NCBI GenBank assembly: GCA_007115705.1
Contig: QXEO01002091.1
Span: 868,001-932,000 of the forward strand
Length of the DNA: 64,000 nucleotides
Direction of reading: 5' to 3'
DNA from: Dactylis glomerata
Lineage: Eukaryota; Streptophyta; Magnoliopsida; Poales; Poaceae
Of this stretch, positions 10,168 through 22,212 are shown piece by piece (the stretch's first letter is position 1; the number at the start of each line of letters is the position of its first letter). A program made the translations under genes and the position numbers. The notes beneath the pieces are model-generated. The model had not been told where the DNA came from. It did not search any database and saw nothing but the letters and a program-made list of their open reading frames with translations.

Positions 10168-13100
10168 TCAGAAACGGGGGGCTACATCCGCACTCCCCAT
10201 CTTTTCGCTGACAGTGGAACCAAAAGATGGGCCACCCTTCCGGTAGCAGACAAGGAACTCCGTTGGGTAGCCCTTCAACTTGTGAGGCTTGATTTCCAGG
10301 TCCACAAAAGTGAGAGCTGCATCAAGTTTCAGGAAGCAATGTGAGCAGATGATACGAGTAACAAAAAGAGGACCATTGCTTGTGAGCAGTATCCTTTACC
10401 ATTTTCAGATACTAGGTTGTCTACGGAGAGTGCATTGATCTGATCGAGATTGAAATTTGAGGGAGTTGGCAAAGGAAAAGGCACTTTGTTTAGCAGCAAT
10501 TCCCTTGGAGTAGCAATAGCCTGCAAAACAAGAAGAGCAGCGGTGGTCAATATGTAGGCAACCCGATCGTCAGGTTGTGTTAACTTAGCATGGTGCTATC
10601 TATATTCGTACCCGTGCAATAGGAAAAGGAAGATTCACATATCTTGGATATTCGCGTATTGTTTCAAACATCATCTCAGCCTGTAACAACCAACAACATT
10701 ATCATCTTATCATACAAGTTTAATATCTATTATTGCATAGCAGTTGTGTATGTATATAATTACCAGGTCACGAATAGTGTAAACATCTGGTCCACCAAGC
10801 TCATAGGTCTTTCCCATGCTGGTGCCATCATCCTTGAGGGAGTTAACAATGGCAGCAGCAACATCCACAACATAAACAGGCTGAAACCTGCACAATGTTG
10901 CATCAAGTAATCCAGCTGTTGGTCAAAGCATCTAAGTATAGGAGCACACCATTTCATGCTCTACGCTCAATTTTGAAGTCCAGAAATTATAATAGAAGTG
11001 AAGGGGAAAACTCAATTACTTTGTAGATCCACCACCAACAAGTGGGAGGAAACCCCAATTTTTGGCATACATTGCCCATCTGTTCAAAATCCGATCTTCT
11101 GTGCCAATCAGGGTTGCAGGCCTCATGATTGTAGCCTGTCGATAAAAAATAAATATTAGTTGCAGTCATCGACTACATACTACATAGATGGGAAATTGAA
11201 CTGCTAACTTCAGGTAGTAGTACAGAAACAAAAACTATTATTGCCAACGATAGGTATCAAAACTAAGAAAAGATTTATTACTTCAGGAAATTCTTTCAAC
11301 ACAGATTCCTCTCCAGCAGCCTTTGCCTGAAGCAATCTAGAAGGTGAAGAGGCTGATGCCCCTAAAGCAGAAACCTGGATAAATCTCACGATACCCCCGT
11401 GCTCCTTGGATATCTGTGTAAAATAGAACATCTTATTAGCAGCTTTTACATACAAAGTATTAATGTGAGAGTGTGAGACCACATGTTCCAGAAAAAGCAG
11501 TACGTTACAGAAAGTAGAATTTAATAGTATCCAGTGCCAGAGCAGCATGCTAGAATATCTTGTATTCTGGATCATGCTGGATGAAACCAAGCAGAGGTCA
11601 TCTAAACATGTACAGTTCGGAATATAATAGCTATGCTTCGTCATGCCAAACTCAAGTTAACATTCATATAGCACAAATCAGCAGAAAGGTTTTCTGTCTA
11701 TGAATGCGAATTCAGGTCAAGGATAGGTGGGCCAGAGTACAGAGAAGAGAAAAGGTTAAATCCTATGGTTGGGAGGCATCTACTACTAACTCAGTGGCCC
11801 TTGCAGCAATAGTCTACATAGTTGGATAGCAAGCATGCAGCAGGAAGAAAAAATGGATGTGTGTACACAAGACATACCATTGCAAGTTGCTCAGCCATAT
11901 GATGGTTTACTTCTTCAAACCCATAGTTTCTTGTTTCAAACTCCCGTCCTGTTGAAATTGAATCGGCATAAGCAGAATGAGATTTGAATATGAAGATAAG
12001 TGCGTCAAGAAAAACATACCAATGAGGTTAATAACCACATTTGACTTGGCCACAGCAGTCTTTATCGAATTCACATCTCTTGGGTTGTACTTCATGGGAA
12101 CAATCTGCCAAGAAGATGGTATTATACAAAAGGGAAGAGGAAATGGGTTATTGACTAGCAATATTTGTTTGTAGTTCTTGTACCTGGCCCAAATCACCCA
12201 TTAACTTCAGGTGGCGGTGAGAATCCTCGCAACCTCTGAATGGGACTAGAACCTGAGAGCCCATCTTTGCTGAATAAAAATTATATTTTGAGTAATCCTC
12301 CTATTCCACTCTCTTTCCTTAGTTACCCTTAAGCGACAAATAATTCGATATAACACCATAGTCTTCTCAACTCACCAAGTTGTTGCACGACATAACGTCC
12401 AAGAAATCCAGTAGCTCCAAACACCGTAGCGACGATTCCACTGTCAAGAAGAGCCACAATGGTTTCTCGTGTTAGACCCAAGCAACACTGCCAGGACAAG
12501 ACAACTCTAAAATTTATATTTAAAGGATGCTTGTTGGACCGAAGCTGAAGCATCATTTGATCCAAAGATGAATGAACATACTGGGCAACATAGCATCAGC
12601 ACACTGCACACCACATGCTACGACACATAGTTCTAAATTGTGTTTACCACATAAGCATAACAAGAAAATAAACGGTGTTGTAGTAGGGGAGAAAACGAGC
12701 AAGAGTTTTGACACACACTCGCAAAGGTTCATATGTTGTTCAACACCATTCCTTTCAATGTTAATACCTACTCTCAGAGGCAAGTCACTACCCTACCAAG
12801 TATGTTGTACAAACTCCAATTCAGCTCGATTTAGCTTAAACCACACCTCGGAGATCTTCACTTCAAGTCACGTTGTGTATAGGCCACAACATGGGTTGCA
12901 GCGGTAGAGCCTGGACTACAAGTTAGGAGGCGCCGAGGCCTAGACTAGAAATCGGGCGGCGCCAATTCAGACAGGTTCATGAACAAGCAACCTATGAGTG
13001 CTATTTGAAGCCTTAATCACTTAACATTTTAGATGTCAGAGTTGCACAGTACGGCCGGTATGCATGGTATCGTTCAATTTGATATGCAAGCTACATATTC

Positions 13101-13599
13101 GGAATAACTAAGCATCAAGGCGGTCATGGGAAATGGAATCACCGCAAAGAGATCAGAACATAAGCATAATCTAACAAACAGAAATGAAATAACAGGAAAG
13201 GCAAAACCTACTGCCTACCACCAGCAACACTGAAATACCCAACATAATCAAGGAGAGTTCAGAAGAGAAATGGCTAAGTATTCACCTCACAGAGGACCTC
13301 CCTCCCGTGCCCTTGCGGACGAGATGCCCGGCCCCCTTGACCGCCGGCGTCCTCGCGGAGAAGTACCTCGCGCCATCCGCCCCGCCCAGCCCTGAATCCA
13401 GACACAGCAACCGGTGAGATCCACCCTCCGTTAGAAGCGCGGCGAGCATGCCGGGTGGTCCGGGGGAAGATCTCCGATGCGTACCTTGGGGACCGACCGC
13501 CGGCTGGGCAGCGGATCTGAAGGCGGAGATGGCGGCGGACGAGGCGGGGGAGAGGTGGTGCTGGTCGAGCAGGTGGCGCCGCAACGCCGCCGCCTGCAT
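10168..13599 (-). CDS. NDUFA9: NADH dehydrogenase (complex I) 39-kDa subunit, NDUFA9-like, mitochondrial
   Basis: An accessory subunit of respiratory complex I at the Q-module/membrane-arm junction, of the atypical short-chain dehydrogenase family that binds NADPH structurally. Twelve exons, all with GT..AG introns and matching phases, read on the minus strand: 13599-13485, 13391-13286, 12440-12376, 12269-12184, 12104-12020, 11948-11878, 11413-11282, 11135-11020, 10887-10764, 10680-10612, 10520-10400, 10316-10168. They give 412 aa. Residues 1-70 are Ala/Arg/Ser-rich with no acidic cluster, as in a mitochondrial presequence. The Rossmann nucleotide motif GATGFLG lies at about 82-88. NVVINLIGREFETRNYGF and FIQVSALGAS are typical of the family. 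The start is the ATG that opens the presequence. It shares a 298-bp divergent promoter with the next gene. Intron 2 (about 0.85 kb) is the longest. The 3' untranslated region runs to roughly 9950. Confidence 0.93.
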
Positions 13600-13897
13600 C
13601 GTCGCCGTCGTCGGTGGCGGTCGTCGGAGTCGGGGTCGGAGGAGGAGGAGACGGGGAGGCCGAGTGGTGGTAGTGGCTGGTGAGATGGGTAGCGTTGGGG
13701 CCTTGGGGTTGTCGGAATCTAATAGATGCGGCCCACTGGGCCCCACGGCCCAACTAGATTTGGCCCACTGGGCCGCAGCCCGTTCTGTGGCCCGTATTCT
13801 AAAGCGAGCAACCACCGTGCTCCGGATGGTGGTGGGGTGGGCCTCGTCTGCTATCGTCTTCGCCGGCGAGCTCTGCGCGACCGCCGCCGTGGACGGG
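13600..13897. promoter_or_regulatory. Bidirectional promoter between NDUFA9 and the small membrane protein, with site II motifs
   Basis: Only 298 bp separate the two divergent start codons. Between 13730 and 13774 the near-palindrome GGCCCACTGGGCC occurs twice (13730-13742 and 13762-13774), with another GGCCCA at 13747-13752. TGGGCC/GGCCCA are site II elements, bound by TCP factors and known to drive plant genes for mitochondrial and growth proteins. Because each unit presents the motif on both strands, it could serve both genes. No clear TATA box was seen on either side. Confidence 0.7.
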
Positions 13898-15822
13898 ATG
13901 GACGCGCAGGCGCCGTGGAGGGCGGGGTCGGCGGGATCCAGGATGTCGTACAAGAACGCCACCCTCGCGTTGTGCGCCATCAACGTGCTCGCGGTGGCTC
14001 TCCTCCTCCGCAACCACTTCTCGGCCTGGCCGCGGCTCGCCGGCAGCCACCGGTTCGATTCAGGTACGGGATCATGATCTCCAGCTGAGTAAAAGATACG
14101 CGCTGGCATTGAATCGCCAGGGTCGAGAAATCTGACCAATTGGGCCCCAATTTAGCACGATTCAGTGGCTATCAAGCTAAGTAAATCTGGCCAATATGCG
14201 TGCATTGTGCTTCTGTCGAAGTAGGGTATGATATCTAGGTAACACCAAGCAACAGGTGTCCATTCGGTGCAAGCACGGCGACTGTGAATTTTCCAATTTC
14301 ATTCCAAATCCCAGAGAGCCTCGACTCTGTTTATATATGCTCTATAAATGCGAGACATGTTTCACCTCCGTCACAGTATACATGCAGCTGGTTTATCATT
14401 GTTCTTCCACTACAAATGCTATATTCGTATCATGGGATACAACCTTTTTAGGAGAAATTAGACCATTTAGTTTCAAGGTATTTCAGTATGGATTGATAAA
14501 CTCAACTGAGTGGAAAGACCGGGTGTACTGTTTGGCAGATCAGCTACGGTATATATGGGAGTCGGAAGAGTTGCGTAGGGCTATGGAGCCTGTGGATTTG
14601 ATTAAGAGAGTAAGTCAATGTACATTTTATTCCTTCAATTTTTTTCTCTTGATGGGGAGAAGGAAAGTATATTCCTTTCATCGCCAAACCAATACAATAG
14701 GATCGTCTCTTGGTAATGCTCGCTGCCAAACCAATAAAAATTCTTGTTGGTTGTTGCATAGGTGAAGGAAATTGAGCAAGAAGCTTATGGCGAGCATGGC
14801 ATGTCAACACAAGAAGATTCCAAGCAGACGGCTGCTGTTGACTTATCAAAACGACTGGAGGATTTACGGAAAGGGAATGATGGCAGCAGCCAAAGAGGTT
14901 ATTTGATCAGTCTCAGTCTCTTCTATTTGCTGCATATTTAGGGGAATGCTCTAATTAGGCAGAAGTAACTCAGTAATCTGTATTGTTTGAACCTGGATGC
15001 TTTGATACATGGTTGCATAATGACTTTATAGAAATACCACTATGTTGTTGTCTCAATCCATATTTTCGAATGTTAATCATGTCAAGACTATTGTATTTTG
15101 GTTCAACAGCAGTGCATGCTCACATGCTTAAAAAAATAATCTCGTTGAATTACCTATGCATTGGATCCATAGCAACATGATTTTTCCTCTGCTTACATTC
15201 ACTACCCTTTACTGTAGCCAGCAGTATATGACCGTGTAAACATTATACTCCATAGAATAGAAGACTGGTTGCACAGTGGAATTATCAACCAAACTGAATC
15301 TGCAAATAATACACTTAGACAGACCATAGCTTAGAGCTCTTCATCACAGCACTGGCAATGTGAAATATGGGATTTAATATTTTTCATAGTTAGCTATCGT
15401 TAATTCTAAGCTGGTCTTTTGTGCTCCAGCATTCTATTCTAGCCCGTCACTACCTGCAAAGACAATGACAGGAAACCATGAATGATGCAAATTAGGCAAA
15501 GATTTGCGTTGTTCCCTGCATGAAGCAATATTTTGTAATTCAAGACGAACTGGCAGTTTGCCGTCAGTCGAGCAGCACTGCTCTGTGATCATTGAGCCAT
15601 GAACCGTTTTCACATTTTTTAGAGGCACATATAGTAGCCTAATGCTTTTCTAACTTGCTTGGTAAGTTGGTAGTCTGTACTCTGTCGAACCTAAAATTCT
15701 CGTGTGTTAAAACCTGCCCAGCTCTCGAGGAATGGCGTAAGCGGAAGATGGAGCGGGCAAGGCAGCGAGCGATCGACAAGGATGGGAGTCATGGGATGAT
15801 GCCTGGGGCGAAAGCACGGTGA
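13898..15822 (+). CDS. Small plant protein of unknown function with one N-terminal membrane segment
   Basis: Four exons (13898-14063, 14539-14609, 14762-14897, 15722-15822) with GT..AG introns give 157 aa. Residues about 21-40 (ATLALCAINVLAVALLL) form one hydrophobic segment near the N-terminus. The rest is charged and helical, with QLRYIWESEELRRAMEP, LIKRVKEIEQEAYGEHG and a basic tail EEWRKRKMERARQRA. This suggests a coiled-coil domain anchored in a membrane. The ATG lies just after the divergent promoter. An alternative acceptor at about 14451 would add residues to exon 2 without breaking the frame; the 14539 site was preferred because it gives a smooth join. The pattern resembles a conserved grass protein without known function. 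Its head-to-head partner, a complex I subunit, makes co-expression plausible but proves no shared function. Confidence 0.75.
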
Positions 15823-16692
15823 AGTGTATGTGTTAGAAGCGTCGGCATCTGTCTTTTGCTTAGTTCGGAGCTGCTGCTGCTGTGCGTAAATAGTGATATT
15901 CCTCGACACGTTGGAATGACGGTACTACTGTCGCAGTAGCTGCATGGTCTGTCATGCCTGTAAAATGACCTGGGACACCATCGTGCTGTGTCATGTCCGT
16001 AACTCACGTGTAACACTGTTCTTTTGAAGAAGAAATGAAGTTTAATGAAAATCAAATGGGTGTGTAGGCATGTGTTTTGCATTTTGCCAGCAAAACAAAG
16101 AGCCATGTTGTTCTTATATTTCCTGCAAATTAAGCAGCCTGTGTAGAGGAGAAGAGAACATTATGGTGAACTGGTCATGGAAAGCTACATTGTTGTCGAG
16201 TTTTATGCACCTGTGACCATCTGAATTTCCATGAAAGCAGCATCTCTCTCTTTTCTTAAGCAGTAGCATCACTGTCCTCTCTTGGGCTGTTGTGGTCTTG
16301 TGGACTGAGCTGCCTTGGCTGTTGGATGCTTGAAGCTGAAGGCTGGACACATCGCCCGCGCACCAGGGGACAAATCCGATTCACCTTTCCGTCCTCGCAC
16401 TCGCAGCTGGGTGGTGGAGAGACGGACTGCTCCACGGTTTTCTCGCCGTCCACGCGTTCGCCGTGGGCGCGAGGCCAGAGGCCGTAGCCACCACAAGCGC
16501 CGCCCGCGCGCGTGGCCGTGCCTGCGCCCACCACCGCCGGCCCCTCCCCCACCCCCCGCGAAGCAAAAAGAGCACCGCGGCAGGCTAAAAAATAAGTCTT
16601 TCCCGTCCACCGATCCAGTTCAGAGTCTCCGCCCGTCCTCGTCTCCACTGCACGGGCCGTGCTCGTCTTCACCCCCCGACGTCCCGGCCACC
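15823..16692. other. Intergenic DNA and GC-rich upstream region of the ABC1K3-like gene
   Basis: 15823-16250 is the presumed 3' flank of the small membrane protein gene. From about 16300 the sequence becomes GC- and CpG-rich, as in grass promoters and 5' untranslated regions. The overlapping open frames on both strands there are composition effects. Confidence 0.5.
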
Positions 16693-19600
16693 ATGGAGGC
16701 CACGGCATCGGCGTCGGCGTCGGCGCCGCACCTCCTGCACTGCGGCGGGTTCGGCCGGACCCGCGTCGCGGGGCTCGTTTCCCCGCTCCCGCGCCGGCGC
16801 CGCCTCCGCCGCGTGCTCGCCGTCGCCACCGAGCCCAGGCCGCCGGCGCCCCGCCAAAGGGCCAACGCCATCACGTCCACCGTAAGCGCATCCACGGTTC
16901 CTCCCCTGCTGCTGGCGTTTTGTTGTCTCTGCCTGCGATGATGGTCTCGCTGACGTTGCGTCTGCCTGTGAACGGACGAATGCAGAGGTTCGGGGATGTG
17001 TCCCAAGAGATCAAGCGGGTGCGGAAGCAGATGGAGGAGGACGAGCAGCTCGCCTCCCTCATGCGCGGCCTCCGCGGCTCCAACCTCCGCGACGACCAGT
17101 TCGCCGACAAGGACGTCACCATGCGGCTCGTCGAGGTTCCCCTCACTCCACCTCCCCAAATCCATTCCGTAGCATCCATTGATTACGTCCACTGCACACA
17201 ATTCCACAAAATGGAGATTTTGATCAGCTCTTTTATTATCTGAATTTGGTTGTACACTTGCACTAGGCTGCCATCTGAATTCTGCTGCCCTTTCTGCGTG
17301 TGGTTACAGGTGACCAACACCGAGGGGCTGCCCCTCGTGTACAGCCCCGAGATCATATCAGCATACTGGGGCAAACGCCCGGGGGCTGTCGCCACCCGAG
17401 TTGTGCAGCTCTTGTCCGTGGCCGGCGGTTTCATCTCCGGCATCATATCAGACCTCATCAGCGACAAAATCAAGGAGGTACTGACCAATTCATACACCAG
17501 CCGTTTTGCTGCTTTGTTCATATCATGCAAACCCATCTGCTGACCGATGAATCTTCTCTTCTGGGTGGTCGATAGAACGAAGTGGCGCGCGCGATCGAGC
17601 TGAGGGAGATCGTCACGTCGTTGGGCCCTGCGTACATTAAGCTTGGGCAGGCGCTGAGCATCCGGCCGGATATCCTGTCCCCTGCGGCGATGACCGAGCT
17701 GCAGAAACTATGTGATAAGGTTCCTTCGTTTCCGGACGATATAGCAATGGCTCTCCTGGAAGAAGAGCTTGGCAAGCCATGGCAAGAGATATACTCGGAA
17801 TTGTCTCCCTCCCCAATTGCTGCAGGTAAATTTTGCTAGAAATCTTGGCAGTATACACTTGCTGCACTGACCAATTAAGCCTGAACTAATTGCATATACT
17901 GTGCCGCAGCATCTCTGGGACAGGTATACAAGGGCCGTTTGAAAGAAACAGGAGAACTGGTAGCTGTGAAAGTGCAAAGACCATTTGTGCTTGAGACTGT
18001 TACTATAGATCTATTCATCATTAGATCTCTGGGGTTGGTCCTCAAGAGATTTCCTCAGGTAAAATGCTTTCTTATCGTTGGTAAGAAATGATGTGAAGAG
18101 CATCATCATTAACTCACGCTGAAAGTACTGAATACTGCCAGGTCTCCATTGATGTTGTTGGCTTAGTAGACGAATGGGCTGCCCGATTTTTCGAAGAACT
18201 TGATTATGTAAATGAGGGGGAAAATGGCCTTCGCTTTGCTGAAATGATGAGAGAAGATCTTCCTCAGGTAATTCCTTTGCTATATTAGTAGAAGCAGTGC
18301 AATCTGCAATAATATGGTTGTACTGAATGATTCTATTTTTGTAATTTTGCAGTATTATTTGCAATCTGCAGTAATATGGTTGCACTGAATGATTCTGTTT
18401 TCGTACTGTTGGAATATGTTGTTCAATATTTATTACAGTATACCCATGCTAGCTTCATTGTCAAGCTGTTCACTTATGAATTTATTGAACATTCTTCCAG
18501 GTTGTTGTACCAAAGACATACCCTAAATACACATCCAGAAAAGTTCTTACCACAGGATGGGTAGATGGAGAGAAGCTATCACAAAGTACTGAGAATGATG
18601 TTGGGTCATTGGTTAATGTAGGAGTTATATGCTACCTAAAGCAGGTTTGTTTTTCTTCTTCTTTCCTTTGCATTTACTTATGTTATTCTGAATTGAATTA
18701 TTGCACTCACAGTTGCTAATGGGAAGAAATGTTATTCACTGAAACAATTTTGGCCACATTGTGTATTGCAGTTGCTTGATACTGGATTTTTCCATGCTGA
18801 CCCTCATCCCGGAAATATGATTAGGACACCAGATGGAAAGCTTGCCATTCTTGATTTCGGTAAGTCAAGAATATGGCTAATCTAGCTTCTCAAGTTCCCA
18901 TGTACAACAGTACAAGTTTGCTATGTTTCTCATGAAGTGGTAAATAAAATTTATAATACTTTTCCATTATCTGTTGCAGTGATGCAAATGTTGTACGAAT
19001 TTGATCTAATTACTAGTTGTACGCTGTCATACGCGCACAGTATTTTCAACCCTGTCTTACTAATAAGTGTGTCATACGCTGATTAAGCCAGACAAGTGGA
19101 AACCTTTGCATCTCATCAACTGAACATCTTAGCCTGTAAAACAGATATTTAAAAATATGGTCAAGTAATTGTGGTGACTAAATTTCATCTGATCACTTGT
19201 TTCATTCTTATCTTTTATATTCCATCCCCTTTAATACACATGAAAATAAATAATAATATGGACCTTGTTTTCTGCAGGGCTTGTAACAAAACTGACAGAT
19301 GATCAAAAGTACGGAATGATTGAAGCAATAGCTCACCTTATTCATCGCGATTATGATGCAATCGTCAAAGACTTTGTGAAGCTTGGTTTCATCCCTGAGG
19401 GAGTTAACTTGGATCCAATCTTACCTGTACTGGCTAAAGTTTTTGATCAAGCACTTGAAGGAGGAGGTGCAAAGAATATTAACTTCCAAGAGTTGGCAGC
19501 CGATCTAGCACAGATAACATTTGATTACCCATTCAGGATACCTCCATATTTTGCTTTGATTATTAGAGCCATTGGAGTATTAGAAGGTATAGCTTTGGTA

Positions 19601-20792
19601 GGAGACCCTGAATTTGCCATCGTGGATGAAGCATACCCATATATTGCACAGGTCAGCATCTGAATCTTTGATTAACTTCATGTCATCCACACGAGTATCT
19701 ATGCTTTGCAATGAACCAATTTTAAGTACTACTATATCTCTGAAAAATACACAAGACCTGCATGTAGATATTGAAATATTCCTTTGATTCGTCTATCATG
19801 TTGAAAGGTTGAGTTTTTGTATCATTGATTCGTTTCTTTGGTTTACTGTAACAGAGGCTACTAACGGATGAATCGCCCCGACTAAGGAGTGCCTTGCGTT
19901 ACACAATATATGGCAAAACAGGTGTTTTTGACGCAGAAAGGTTCATTGACGTGATGCAAGCTTTTGAGAATTTCATTAGTGCAGCAAAGAGTGGTGGCGG
20001 GGAGGACATGAAGGGTAACATGGCTGAGCTTGGTGCTATAGGATTCCAACCTAGTACCGGTTTAGTTCCTTCATTTCCAATGGCCACATCGCAGCCTGAG
20101 AACCCAGTCCAAGCCCGGGCTGCTCTCGGGTTTCTACTCTCTGATAGGGGTGACTTCTTTCGGGAGTTCATTCTTGACGAGGTGAGCCCTCATGTCACAA
20201 CAGTTGGAAAGGATCTAACGAGTAGTCATTGTACTTGGAGTGATTTACTAAATGCAGGAAAATGTACCTTTAGATAATTCAAGCGCTTCTGTATTTCATC
20301 CCTCTTATTTTCTATGGTGTAGATTGTGAAAGCCATCGACGCAGTTTCAAGGGAGCAATTGCTACAAGTTGCTGCATCTTTTGGAATCAGAAATCCTACC
20401 CCAGTTTTTGGTATGGTTCCTGTCAGGTCTAGTGCCTTGCTTCCTACAATCACAGAGGAAGACAGGGTTATCTTGAACAATGTCGAGAAGGTCGTCAAAT
20501 TCTTAACAGCTGGGACAGGAAATCCAACAATGAATGGGGTATGCATGCTGAACCATTAGCACTTCCTTTTCTCGGAAATAAGCTAAACCGTTGCTTACTT
20601 TTTTTTCCTTGGCAAGATGAATTGATAAATACACATTCTTTGTATTGTTGATGGCAGGACGTAAATGTCATGTCCCTAGTGCAAGAGCTTCTACCTGTTT
20701 TGCCGAGCATCTCATCGAAGATCCTACCAGATGTCTTGAGCCGGTTATCATCAAGGGTGTTTGCACGAGTGATCCGGGAAGCATTTTTGTGA
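16693..20792 (+). CDS. ABC1K3: ABC1/UbiB-family atypical kinase, plastid ABC1K3-type
   Basis: Twelve exons (16693-16881, 16986-17135, 17310-17477, 17576-17825, 17910-18058, 18142-18267, 18501-18644, 18772-18859, 19278-19651, 19855-20181, 20323-20538, 20658-20792) join in frame to 771 aa. Residues 1-60 are Ser/Ala/Arg-rich, as in a chloroplast transit peptide. Family landmarks are the KxGQ motif (KLGQ, about 191-194), the Ala-rich loop before SLGQ (about 254-257), the ATP-site lysine in VAVK (about 273), HADPHPGN (about 400-407) and the DFG metal site (about 420-422). Members of this group, such as Arabidopsis ABC1K3, sit in plastoglobules and affect prenylquinone and tocopherol metabolism; the protein sequence matches that subgroup best. 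All catalytic residues are intact. It is convergent with the cofactor A gene, the stop codons being 316 bp apart. The ABC1K3 rather than ABC1K1 assignment is from memory of the family. Confidence 0.92.
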
Positions 20793-21108
20793 AGTGATCT
20801 TTTTTTCTTCTAACAGGAAATTACATAGTTATTTCTCCTTTTTTCTTTTCTTTTACAAACAACACACACATATGCAACGATAGAATGTTGTACAGCAATA
20901 CGATGTATATAATTATGCCTATATATATGCAGATTAACCACTGTTTAACCAGCAATTCTGACTTTTATTGTGAAGTCAGGCTCATTAGTCATAAAATGGA
21001 TACACCAATTCCCATCAAACATCGCATGGAATAAGTTTCTGATGTATCAGCAATACAAAGCAAGAAGCTTGCTGAAATTTCAACAAAGCAATGGTTTTGA
21101 ATTTTGAG

Positions 21109-21850
21109 TTAATCTTCGGTCTGCTTGAACAGAGTTTCAACTTCTGTGACGGCACTCTCTGCATCTCCTATCTCGGCACCTCGTTCACCTGACTCCTTCA
21201 GTTCAGCCTGCCATAGTATGAAGCAGCTCAAGACAAGATTGCAATATAACGTAAAATTTAACCCATAATTTTCAGAGTGGTACCAGAGTTGCCTTCAGGT
21301 CTGCCAGTGTGGCTTCAAGTCGTTTATGGCAGTCTGGGACCATCAGCCTCGACTCGGCTAAGACATTTTCCTGAAGAATAAGTAAGTGGCATTAAGATGC
21401 AACTTGAAAGAACTGCAAGGGTACCAATAATTAGCACTTGCTCATCTAAAAAAAATCACTTCCACGCATAAGATCTCGCTGTTGCTTTGATGTCGAAACA
21501 ATTTGAGCAATGACATTTCAGAATCTCAATTGCAAAAAAGAAAGAGTAAAAAACATCGCACATATGGCTGACAAAAAAACAGATGAAAAACATCACCGTC
21601 ATCTGTTTAGAAACCAAGAGCTAGCGCCTGTTGCCAGCAGTATGAAGATTGAGGCGTCAAGGAAAGGAAGGAACAGTCTTGTTGAAAGATTTTTCACCTG
21701 CTGCTTGAGATCGTAAGCATCGGCGCCTCTCTCCTTCATGGCGGCGGTCTTGGCCGCCTCCTTCTCCACCTCCTCCTCGTACGACCGCAGCTCTCTCACG
21801 GCCCTCCTGCACGTCGACGTCTTGATCTTGAGGCTCCTCACAGTCGCCAT
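21109..21850 (-). CDS. TFCA: Tubulin-folding cofactor A
   Basis: Three exons on the minus strand (21850-21698, 21370-21284, 21207-21109) give 112 aa, the usual size of cofactor A. It is a small all-helical chaperone that captures beta-tubulin in the cytosol in the tubulin heterodimer assembly pathway (KIESEL in Arabidopsis). Recognisable motifs are the N-terminal LKIKTSTCRRAVRELRSY, then EREAAKT-like EKEAAKT, ADAYDLKQQ at the end of exon 1, and ENVLAESRLMVPDCHKRL in exon 2. The C-terminus is acidic and ends in QTED. Introns split at codon boundaries (51, 29 and 32 codons). The start codon faces a truncated F-box gene copy 362 bp away. Confidence 0.94.
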
Positions 21851-22212
21851 CCTGGAAACGAACCAGCAGCAACAGCTGATGGATGAGAGTGAGTGGACGG
21901 AATCGTGTCTCCGAGTTGTCGGTCTAGGAACCGGGAAATGGTGAGCTGCCTTAGGGTCAGGGTTGCTTCTCCGACGAGGCCTCGCGGCGGCGGCGGCGCT
22001 GTGCGGGGGACGGACGGCCAGTCGGCGGCGACTACTGGTAACAAGATGGGCGGTGCAGCTGTGGATGGGGCCCAAAATAAGTTGAGGAGCGGGTCGGTTT
22101 AGTTGGACATTTAAACCACGTTGATTGACCGGCCCAGTAGAAAGAAGCAAACCCGTTCCTCTGTCTCGAAAAACAGAACAGTCGAAGCAAGCCGTCCTCC
22201 CCTGCGCCGGAC
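21851..22212. promoter_or_regulatory. Divergent promoter region between cofactor A and the truncated F-box copy
   Basis: The interval between the two divergent start codons contains GGGCCC (about 22069) and CCGGCCCAG (about 22129), which are site II-type GGCCCA motifs. The right part, from about 22040, is related to sequence upstream of the intact F-box gene (about 30456 onward), which has its own GGGCCGGCCCA and GGCCCA motifs. Confidence 0.5.

Noticed and set aside
13448..14077. Plus-strand open frame across the divergent promoter
   Set aside because: It spans NDUFA9 exon 1 antisense, the promoter and exon 1 of the next gene in the wrong frame. GC-rich composition explains it.
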